NCBI GenBank assembly: GCA_036846645.1
Contig: DAIUBN010000047.1
Span: 1 to 16,996, forward strand
Length of the DNA stretch: 16,996 nucleotides
Origin: JAAYUD01 sp036846645
GTDB lineage: Bacteria; Bacteroidota; Bacteroidia; Bacteroidales; Bacteroidaceae
Direction of reading: 5' to 3'
Below, piece by piece: positions 6,691 to 12,525 of this stretch; positions within the stretch are counted from its first letter, which is position 1; each line of letters begins with the position of its first letter. Made by a program: the position numbers and the translations under genes. The notes beneath the pieces were generated by a model. It searched no databases and had not been told where the DNA came from. It was given only the letters and a program-made list of their open reading frames with translations.

Positions 6691-6954
6691 GAGCTACAAG
6701 TCCAATATGACCAATTGCCCACTCCAGGGACTTTCACTACACCTTATCTTCAGCCTAGCGCCCATGAGTATCAACAAATTACGCTTGGGTGAGCGAAAGA
6801 TGGTACATTGCGAGAACCTTCTGAGCATACCAACTTTTGTCGCCATCAGCCCAACTTGTTATACCTCAACACCTTTCACTGAAGATAAGTGTTGATTAAA
6901 GTCATAGGAGGAAAGTCTCTTATTAAGCGGAACAGTCCACTTTCAATAAGCATG
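6691..6954. other. Gene-free spacer between repeat array and der terminator
   Basis: No open frame here has a credible start, composition or family likeness. The only structure I can support is a 7-bp inverted repeat TCAACAC (6866-6872) and GTGTTGA (6889-6895) with a small nested stem. It has no following T-run, so it might be a 3'-end structure for a read-through mlaEF transcript. An AGGAGG-like string near 6906 is not followed by a usable frame. Otherwise I see nothing in it. Confidence 0.5.
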
Positions 6955-6983
6955 AAAAAAGGAGACCTCATCAGTCTCCTTTT
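6955..6983 (-). terminator. Intrinsic terminator downstream of der
   Basis: AAAAGGAGAC (6957-6966) and GTCTCCTTTT (6974-6983) form a perfect 10-bp stem with a 7-nt loop. Read on the minus strand it starts 11 bp after the der stop codon and ends in a run of six T (6960-6955). Read on the plus strand it also ends in a T-rich tail, so it may serve both convergent transcripts. Confidence 0.8.
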
Positions 6984-6993
6984 CTATTTCTTA

Positions 6994-8307
6994 CTATTTC
7001 TGTCGGATAAATATGTTGATTGGAGTTCCTGTGAACTGCCATTTCTCACGGATTTTATTTTCCAAGAAACGGCGGTAAGGTTCTTTCACATATTGTGGCA
7101 AGTTGGCAAAGAACACGAAAGAAGGAATTCGTGTATTGGGCAACTGCGTTACATATTTTATCTTGATATATTTACCTTTGATTGATGGTGGCGGGAAAGA
7201 CTCGATCAATGCCAACATCTCTTCGTTGAGTTTGGCTGTAGGCACTTTGCGCACTCTGTCTTTGTAGACTGTAATGGCTGTGTCAATCACCTTGAAGATA
7301 CGTTGTTTGGTCTTTGCCGAAACAAACAAGATGGGGAAGTCGGTGAATGGTGCCATTCTTTCGCGAATAGCATCTTCGAAGAATTTCATAGACTTGACGT
7401 CTTTGTTTTCTACCAAATCCCATTTATTAACGGCTACAACCAAACCTTTCTGATTGCGTTGGATGAGCTGGAAGATATTCATATCTTGTGCTTCGATACC
7501 GCGAGTGGCATCAATCATGAGCACACAAACATCCGCATTTTCGATAGAACGGATAGAACGAATAACAGAATAATACTCCAGATCTTCGTTCACCTTATTT
7601 TTCTTTCGTATACCGGCAGTATCAACCAAATAGAAGTCGAAACCGAATTTATTGTATCGGGTATAAATTGAATCACGAGTAGTTCCGGCTATTTCGGTAA
7701 CGATATTGCGGTCTTCGCCCATGAAAGCATTAACTATTGAAGATTTACCAGCATTAGGGCGACCAACGATTGCAAAGCGAGGGACATCCTCTTCGAGTTC
7801 TTCTTCGGGCGTTCTATCGAACTTGCTCACTACCATATCGAGCAAATCGCCAGTGCCGCTACCAGTCATAGCAGATATACAATAGGGTTCGCCAAGACCT
7901 AGCTTATAGAATTCGGCTGCATCATATTGCTTATCGTTAGAATCGACCTTATTGGCCACAACAATAATTGGTTTCTTCACTCTACGGAGTACCGAAGCAA
8001 CCATCATATCCAAATCAGTGAGTCCATTTTCGACATCGACCACAAACATTATAACATCGCATTCTTCGACAGCAATTTTCACCTGCTTGCGAATTTCCTC
8101 TTCGAACACATCGTCCGAATTGACTACCCATCCACCCGTGTCAACGAGCGAAAAAGTATTTCCTTGCCATTCGCATTTAGCATACTGCCTGTCGCGAGTT
8201 GTACCGGCAGTGTCGTTAACAATCGCCTTTCTACTCTCAGTAAGACGATTGAATAGTGTCGATTTCCCCACATTTGGGCGTCCAACTATTGCAACTAGAT
8301 TTCCCAT
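6994..8307 (-). CDS. der: Der (EngA), tandem-domain GTPase for 50S ribosome assembly
   Basis: Der is an essential cytoplasmic GTPase with two consecutive GTPase domains; it helps large-subunit maturation. The protein is 437 residues, the usual size. The first G domain has GRPNVGKST at 9-17, DTGG at 56-59 and NKVD at 119-122. The second has GRPNAGKSS at 182-190, DTAG at 229-232 and NKWD at 294-297. The C-terminal KH-like domain runs from about 350 and includes the family segment PPSIKGKYIKIKYVTQ. The ATG at 8307 begins the conserved MGNLVAIVGRPN start. It is the last gene of the yceD-rpmF-fabH-era-der row. It has its own -7 element in the 57-bp gap to era and a clear terminator after it. Confidence 0.97.
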   Translation of the reverse strand: MGNLVAIVGRPNVGKSTLFNRLTESRKAIVNDTAGTTRDRQYAKCEWQGNTFSLVDTGGWVVNSDDVFEEEIRKQVKIAVEECDVIMFVVDVENGLTDLDMMVASVLRRVKKPIIVVANKVDSNDKQYDAAEFYKLGLGEPYCISAMTGSGTGDLLDMVVSKFDRTPEEELEEDVPRFAIVGRPNAGKSSIVNAFMGEDRNIVTEIAGTTRDSIYTRYNKFGFDFYLVDTAGIRKKNKVNEDLEYYSVIRSIRSIENADVCVLMIDATRGIEAQDMNIFQLIQRNQKGLVVAVNKWDLVENKDVKSMKFFEDAIRERMAPFTDFPILFVSAKTKQRIFKVIDTAITVYKDRVRKVPTAKLNEEMLALIESFPPPSIKGKYIKIKYVTQLPNTRIPSFVFFANLPQYVKEPYRRFLENKIREKWQFTGTPINIFIRQK

Positions 8308-8335
8308 GTTCTATACCTTAATTATATATATTCTA

Positions 8336-8343
8336 CAAATATA
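8336..8343 (-). promoter_or_regulatory. -7 element upstream of der (TATATTTG)
   Basis: TATATTTG on the minus strand fits TAnnTTTG, 28 bp before the der ATG, with expected start near 8329. No TTTG at -33, so this may be a secondary promoter within the era-der unit. Confidence 0.45.
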
Positions 8344-8364
8344 GCAATTTTACTGAAATAAGAG

Positions 8365-9249
8365 CTAATCTACTTGCTCATATCCAAAATTGCGTAGTTC
8401 TTTATCTGAATTTCGCCAATTCTTATCGACCTTGACGAAAGTTTCAAGAAAGATTGTCTTTCCAAAGAACTTCTCCAAATCACGGCGAGCTTCCGAACCA
8501 ACTTTTCGCAAAGTAAGTCCCTGCTTTCCTATAATAATTCCTTTTTGAGAATCACGCTCCACATAGATGGTAGCATGAATCACTATGCGCTTTTCGTCTT
8601 CCTTAAACGAATCGACAACGACTTCGACCGAATAAGGTATTTCTTTATCGTAATAAAGCAGTATCTTTTCGCGAATAATCTCCGTAACAAAGAAACGAGC
8701 AGGTTTATCGGTGAGCTGATCTTTATCAAAATATGGAGGCGAATCGGGCAACAATGCCAAAATACGCTTCATCACATAATCCACATTAAATTTGGCAAGT
8801 GCCGATATCGGAATGATTTCCGCCTTCGGCACAAGTGCCTGCAAAGCCTCAACCCGCTTAGTCAAATCTTCTTGATTGCTTAAATCAATTTTGTTGATAA
8901 GAAGTAGAATAGGTATTTCAAGACGATTGACCTTGCTGACGAACTCCTCGTTTTTATCAATTTGTTCTACCATATCTGTCACATACAACAGGATATCGGC
9001 ATCAATGAGTGCAGATTCAGAGAAGTTGAGCATCGACTCTTGCAATTTATAGTTCGGTTTCAGTACGCCAGGAGTGTCGGAGAACACAATCTGAACATCT
9101 TCCGAATTATAAATGCCCATAATACGATGCCTCGTAGTCTGCGCTTTGAACGTAGCTATCGAAACTTTCTCACCTACCAAAACATTCATCAAGGTAGACT
9201 TTCCTACATTAGGATTACCAACAATATTGACAAAACCGGCTTTATGCAT
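8365..9249 (-). CDS. era: Era, GTPase for 16S rRNA processing and 30S assembly
   Basis: Era binds the 3' end of 16S rRNA and couples small-subunit assembly to GTP. The ATG at 9249-9247 gives 294 residues, starting MHKAGFVNIVG as usual for this family. The open frame runs seven codons further, but only to a TTG, and an AGTAGG-like site lies just before the ATG, so the ATG is preferred. The G1 motif GNPNVGKS is at 11-18, G3 DTPG at 58-61 and G4 NKID at 119-122. The C-terminal KH domain carries GIIIGKQG at 237-244. All motifs are intact. A hairpin with a T-run and a separate -7 element in the 87-bp gap after fabH suggest that era-der can be transcribed independently of fabH. Confidence 0.97.
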   Translation of the reverse strand: MHKAGFVNIVGNPNVGKSTLMNVLVGEKVSIATFKAQTTRHRIMGIYNSEDVQIVFSDTPGVLKPNYKLQESMLNFSESALIDADILLYVTDMVEQIDKNEEFVSKVNRLEIPILLLINKIDLSNQEDLTKRVEALQALVPKAEIIPISALAKFNVDYVMKRILALLPDSPPYFDKDQLTDKPARFFVTEIIREKILLYYDKEIPYSVEVVVDSFKEDEKRIVIHATIYVERDSQKGIIIGKQGLTLRKVGSEARRDLEKFFGKTIFLETFVKVDKNWRNSDKELRNFGYEQVD

Positions 9250-9268
9250 ATACCTACTTCTATTAGAC

Positions 9269-9302
9269 AAAAAAACGCATCGAATTGTAATAGGATGCGT
9301 TT
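9269..9302 (-). terminator. Terminator-like hairpin between fabH and era
   Basis: On the minus strand AAACGCATC (9302-9294) and GATGCGTTT (9281-9273) form a perfect 9-bp stem with a 12-nt loop. Seven T follow (9275-9269, overlapping the stem base). It lies 35-60 bp past the fabH stop and 20 bp before the era ATG. If the -7 element at 9306-9313 is used, this hairpin would also be the extreme 5' end of the era mRNA. Confidence 0.7.
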
Positions 9303-9305
9303 CTT

Positions 9306-9313
9306 CAAAACTA
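9306..9313 (-). promoter_or_regulatory. Putative -7 element for era (TAGTTTTG)
   Basis: TAGTTTTG on the minus strand fits TAnnTTTG, 57 bp before the era ATG, with expected start near 9299. No -33 box is seen. Confidence 0.4.
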
Positions 9314-9336
9314 CTATTATTATTTTAAATAATTTT

Positions 9337-10371
9337 CTAATCTTCCTCTTCTGCAGCTTCTTCTTCCTTACGAGCCTTGCCATCATATCCCCACTTCACG
9401 TAAACTGCGCCCCATACGAATCCGGCGCCGAAAGCGGTAAATAAGATATTATCACCCTTCTTAAGTCTCTCTTCGAAATCCCAGATACACAATGGCAACG
9501 TACCAGCACTGGTATTACCATATTTCTGAATATCGATAAGAACCTTTTCGATAGGAACTTCCATACGATGAGCCACGGCATCAATGATACGGAGATTGGC
9601 CTGATGAGGAACTATCCATTGAATATTGTCCTTATTCAAACCATTCTTCTCTGCCAAAGCAGCTGTAACATCCGACATATTCTTCACTGCATATTTGAAA
9701 ACTGTGCGACCATCTTGATAGATGTAATGCATCTTGTTTTCGATAGTGAAATATGAAGGAGGACAAACAGAGCCACCGGCCTTCATGTGAAGGAACGGAA
9801 GACCTTTGCCATCTGTATGAAGCATACTATCCATGATACCAACTTCTTCGGTTGTTGGCTCAAGCAGAAAAGCCGCAGCGCCATCACCAAAGATAGGGCA
9901 AGTAGCACGATCGGTATAATCCACCATTGACGACATTTTATCGCCACCTACTATAATCACTTTCTTGTATCTTCCTGAGCGGACAAAACTGGCTCCGGTC
10001 TCCATCAAAAAGAGGAAGCCACAACAAGCCGCACTCAGATCAAATGCAAAAGCATTCTTCAACCCTAGTTTGTCGCACAATATAGATGCTGTAGAAGGGA
10101 AATGATAATCGGCAGTAGAAGTTGAAACTATTATCAAATCAATATCATCAGGATTGGTATGGGTGCGACGAATCAACTGTTTACATGCCTTACGGCACAT
10201 ATAAGAAGTACCAAGTCCTTCTTCGTTTAGTATTCTGCGTTCTTTAACGCCGATACGTGTCATAATCCACTCGTCGTTGGTATCGACCATCTTTGACAAT
10301 TCATCATTGGTCAACACATAGTCGGGAACATATCCCCCAACGCCGGTAATTACTGCATTTATCTTTTCCAT
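9337..10371 (-). CDS. fabH: FabH, beta-ketoacyl-ACP synthase III
   Basis: FabH starts fatty-acid synthesis by condensing acyl-CoA with malonyl-ACP in the cytoplasm. The protein has 344 residues. The catalytic triad is visible: Cys116 in SAACCGF, His256 in PHQAN and Asn286 in GNTSAG. The glycine-rich C-terminal FGAGFVWGA is also present. After the conserved end (YVKWGYDG, to about 331) comes an extra tail of about 13 residues, nearly all Lys, Ala and Glu/Asp; most FabH proteins stop near there. It follows rpmF by 95 bp, in the yceD-rpmF-fabH order common in many bacteria (plsX is absent here). Two interleaved inverted repeats lie just upstream of the ATG (10377-10441). The start context is A/T-rich without a Shine-Dalgarno sequence. 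Confidence 0.96.
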   Translation of the reverse strand: MEKINAVITGVGGYVPDYVLTNDELSKMVDTNDEWIMTRIGVKERRILNEEGLGTSYMCRKACKQLIRRTHTNPDDIDLIIVSTSTADYHFPSTASILCDKLGLKNAFAFDLSAACCGFLFLMETGASFVRSGRYKKVIIVGGDKMSSMVDYTDRATCPIFGDGAAAFLLEPTTEEVGIMDSMLHTDGKGLPFLHMKAGGSVCPPSYFTIENKMHYIYQDGRTVFKYAVKNMSDVTAALAEKNGLNKDNIQWIVPHQANLRIIDAVAHRMEVPIEKVLIDIQKYGNTSAGTLPLCIWDFEERLKKGDNILFTAFGAGFVWGAVYVKWGYDGKARKEEEAAEEED

Positions 10372-10376
10372 TAAAT

Positions 10377-10441
10377 AAGTCTTAAGTTTGCAATAAATAT
10401 TATATCAGATGACAAATAAGACTTGCTCACCCATCATCTGA
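10377..10441 (-). promoter_or_regulatory. Interleaved inverted repeats in the fabH leader (possible pseudoknot)
   Basis: In the rpmF-fabH gap the minus-strand RNA reads UCAGAUGA (10441-10434), AAGUCUUA (10424-10417), UCAUCUGA (10412-10405), UAAGACUU (10384-10377). First pairs with third and second with fourth, each a perfect 8-bp stem, in the b'-a'-b-a order of an H-type pseudoknot. If not formed together, they are mutually exclusive hairpins. The last arm ends five bases before the fabH ATG at 10371, where it could mask the ribosome site. Stems are AU-rich, so stability is uncertain. Confidence 0.4.
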
Positions 10442-10466
10442 AAATATACTTTAAAGAAAATACTGA

Positions 10467-10652
10467 TTAAACAGCTGCTTCTTTTTCTATTGCAACCTTA
10501 CCTCTGTAATAACCACAAGTATCACATACAGTGTGATAAACATGCCAAGCACCGCAATTAGGGCAAATAGCCAATGTTGGAGCTACTGCTACATCATGAG
10601 TTCTTCTTTTTGCTGTTCTTGTCTTAGATTGTCTTCTTTTAGGATGTGCCAT
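10467..10652 (-). CDS. rpmF: 50S ribosomal protein L32, zinc-binding form
   Basis: L32 is a small protein of the large ribosomal subunit. The 61 residues start MAHPKRRQSKTRTAKRRTH, the conserved basic N-terminus. Cys30, Cys33, Cys43 and Cys46 form two CxxC pairs, so this is the zinc-ribbon version. The short C-terminal tail (KVAIEKEAAV) is usual for the group. It follows yceD by 16 bp and is probably cotranscribed with it. Confidence 0.97.
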   Translation of the reverse strand: MAHPKRRQSKTRTAKRRTHDVAVAPTLAICPNCGAWHVYHTVCDTCGYYRGKVAIEKEAAV

Positions 10653-10668
10653 TTTACTATATTTTTAA

Positions 10669-11238
10669 TTAATTATTATCTATCAATTGCTTTAAATCAT
10701 TCCAACGAGGGTCTGTCGGTTGCCCGTCATTACTATTTTCGTCAGAACTTTCTTCACCCTCATTATCTTCTTCCGAGCCTACTTCTGTGACCAGGTGCTT
10801 ATGAAGTTGACTCGTCATATCTTTATTGCACTTACCTACCGGATGAACATGTTTCATCGGAATAGCCAGTGCTATAAATTCATATAAGTACCACGCAACA
10901 TTGATTGCGCCTTCCGATACAGGAACGATAACAGTATCATCACCTTCATCGGCATATTTCTCTCCGAACTTCACTTTCAGTTTGTCATTGGACTCAACAG
11001 GTTGCTCCATTTCGTCCAAGCATCTGTCGCATTGTACAATAACATAACCTTCACAATGGAAAGAGAGCTCGAAAACATGAGATTTCTTAGCCACAGTAAG
11101 AGTAGCCTGAATATTTCCTTTTTGGACTTCAGGGGCATCTATATGTGTAAAGAAAAGGTTGTCGAGCTGGAACTTAAACTCGGTAGTATCAGCTTGTAGG
11201 CCCTTCAAATCGATGTTATACTCATCAAACTTTCCCAT
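10669..11238 (-). CDS. yceD: YceD/DUF177 family protein
   Basis: This family is encoded next to rpmF in most bacteria and has been linked to 23S rRNA processing; in chloroplasts the homologue is needed for 23S accumulation. The ATG at 11238-11236 (MGKFDEYNIDLKG) gives 189 residues and is preferred to the GTG seven codons upstream. The family's central CxRC motif is seen as CDRC at 70-73 and is followed by the usual acidic/proline stretch. Near the C-terminus DPRWNDLKQL (176-185) is the family's closing motif. A very acidic Ser/Asn/Glu stretch at about 155-172 precedes it. Gap to rpmF is 16 bp, and the transcription unit likely starts here at the -7 element at 11293-11300. Biochemical role is not established in Bacteroidota. 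Confidence 0.9.
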   Translation of the reverse strand: MGKFDEYNIDLKGLQADTTEFKFQLDNLFFTHIDAPEVQKGNIQATLTVAKKSHVFELSFHCEGYVIVQCDRCLDEMEQPVESNDKLKVKFGEKYADEGDDTVIVPVSEGAINVAWYLYEFIALAIPMKHVHPVGKCNKDMTSQLHKHLVTEVGSEEDNEGEESSDENSNDGQPTDPRWNDLKQLIDNN

Positions 11239-11292
11239 TTTTCTATTTCTTTCTATCACACAACGAAGTATTTCATTGCGAATTTCGGGCTA

Positions 11293-11300
11293 CAAAGTTA
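11293..11300 (-). promoter_or_regulatory. -7 element for yceD-rpmF-fabH (TAACTTTG)
   Basis: TAACTTTG on the minus strand fits TAnnTTTG, with ATTG 22 bp further upstream as a slightly misspaced -33 box. Expected start is near 11286, giving a leader of about 48 nt to the ATG at 11238. Confidence 0.55.
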
Positions 11301-11364
11301 CAAATAAAATTATTACCGACTACAATATTTTATTAAAATTCTTCTACTTATTGATTATTAACCA

Positions 11365-12369
11365 TCAATCTAAGTCAAATTTGAGAAATAATTTTTCTAA
11401 TTGTTCCTGCGAAAATGGCTCTTCCAAGACATCATCATAGGTTCCTGCCGGACTATTGCCTTTACCTACTAATCTCAAAACAGGATGGTAACCAGCCGAA
11501 CAATGTACAACGTCCGAAAGCATATTGGCATCATTAAGAGAAATATCACTGGCTATAATGACAGCTTTTACACCAGAATTCAAAAAGATCATCAAACTAT
11601 CATCAAAAGTTTTTGTACGCAACAGACGATACGAACGTCCCAAGAAAGAATCGATAACAGAATAATTAGTATCACTATTGCAAAATACCATTAACTGTGG
11701 TAAAGCAGAAGAAATAGGTGTAGAATACTTCTCGAGCATCTCCAATGAGCTGAAATCATCATCTTCCTTTTTAGACATCGACTTCATGGCTGTCAACTTA
11801 CCATCGAGCGAAGAAGTTATACTGCGAATCAGATTCAAATAGACTTCTGTCTGCCTGATGGCACTATTCAATCGATATTCATTTTTGATAAAACGACGTT
11901 GAAGTGCCTTGAAGGTAGTGATGTCTCGGACACAGACCACCAGATATCTCTTGTTATCAATATCTACAACTTTAGCCGCTACCGTGACATCGGTATCAAT
12001 CGGGGCTTTCTGCTTATTGAACAATCGAAGATGAGCTTCTACTTCGGGCACAGGTTCACCTGTTCGAAAAGCACTTTCTAACGATGCACGAATGATGCAG
12101 CGCCGGCACATATTATGAGTTCCACAATGGCCTGATTCTATGGCATTATTACATCTCAGCACATTACCGAGTATCATCGGCTCCATTTGCTCCGAATTGG
12201 TATTCAAATCAAAATAATTGGTATAAACCACATGGAAGTCTCTATCTATTAAAAATATATAATATGATAGATTTCGGAATATCGAATGGAAGAGTTCTAG
12301 TTCAGTTTCCGTGGAGTCAGCACTGTCATCCAATCCGTCAGCACAATTAAATATTCTTTCTCTTTTCAT
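11365..12369 (-). CDS. PAS-domain protein with four-cysteine cluster and degenerate receiver domain, no kinase domain
   Basis: The product has 334 residues and no membrane segment. After an acidic N-terminus, residues about 25-150 look like a PAS domain (FRNLSYYIFLIDRDFHVVYT, ending VVCVRDIT). Inserted in it is Cys73-x8-Cys82-x5-Cys88-x2-Cys91 (RCNN, HCG, MCRRC), a cysteine spacing found in a PAS subgroup of sensor kinases and plausibly binding a metal or Fe-S cluster. Residues about 152-215 form a polar helical linker. No DHp His motif or HATPase motif (N, G1, G2 boxes) is present. Residues 224-330 resemble a response-regulator receiver: VIIASD places Asp275 at the phospho-acceptor position, but the conserved Lys-Pro is Glu317-Pro318 and the usual acidic pair after strand 1 is not clear. 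I infer a non-kinase redox or ligand sensor that works by protein contact. Partner unknown. Confidence 0.65.
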   Translation of the reverse strand: MKRERIFNCADGLDDSADSTETELELFHSIFRNLSYYIFLIDRDFHVVYTNYFDLNTNSEQMEPMILGNVLRCNNAIESGHCGTHNMCRRCIIRASLESAFRTGEPVPEVEAHLRLFNKQKAPIDTDVTVAAKVVDIDNKRYLVVCVRDITTFKALQRRFIKNEYRLNSAIRQTEVYLNLIRSITSSLDGKLTAMKSMSKKEDDDFSSLEMLEKYSTPISSALPQLMVFCNSDTNYSVIDSFLGRSYRLLRTKTFDDSLMIFLNSGVKAVIIASDISLNDANMLSDVVHCSAGYHPVLRLVGKGNSPAGTYDDVLEEPFSQEQLEKLFLKFDLD

Positions 12370-12392
12370 GGAATTACGATTTTACTTCGACA

Positions 12393-12422
12393 CAAATATA
12401 AATAAAAAAACTTACAAACAAA
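12393..12422 (-). promoter_or_regulatory. Promoter for the PAS/pseudo-receiver gene
   Basis: TATATTTG (12400-12393) on the minus strand fits TAnnTTTG, with TTTG at 12422-12419 spaced 18 bp upstream, one short of the usual 19-21. Expected start near 12386 gives a leader of about 17 nt. Confidence 0.6.
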
Positions 12423-12486
12423 TAAGATCTCAAGATAATAATTGATTAAGAAGGTAAAAAAATAGACTGTATTCTAATAAAAACTG

Positions 12487-12494
12487 TAACTTTA
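12487..12494 (+). promoter_or_regulatory. Putative -7 element for M1 aminopeptidase gene (TAACTTTA)
   Basis: TAACTTTA differs from TAnnTTTG only in the last base and lies 31 bp before the ATG at 12526. No -33 box. The region from 12401 to 12486 separates it from the divergent PAS gene promoter and shows no further motif. Confidence 0.35.
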
Positions 12495-12525
12495 CCACCG
12501 ATAACAACTAATAATTCAATATACT

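Noticed and set aside
6547..6792. Possible small protein of 81 residues across the end of the repeat array
   Set aside because: It runs through 22-bp repeats that change frame with each unit, has no promoter or family likeness, and has a low-information composition.
6911..6950. Second interleaved inverted repeat pair (GAAAGT/ACTTTC and CTTATT/AATAAG)
   Set aside because: Arms are only 6 bp and AT-rich, which is within chance for this stretch; there is no nearby start codon to regulate.
6889..7185. Possible small hydrophobic protein entering the 3' end of der on the opposite strand
   Set aside because: It overlaps the der terminator and der codons; the hydrophobic look comes from the antisense of der.
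9250..9270. Longer era start
   Set aside because: The extra seven codons begin with TTG, and the ATG at 9249 gives the conserved Era N-terminus with a purine-rich site before it.
11239..11259. Longer yceD start
   Set aside because: The extension begins with GTG, and the ATG at 11238 gives the start expected for the family.
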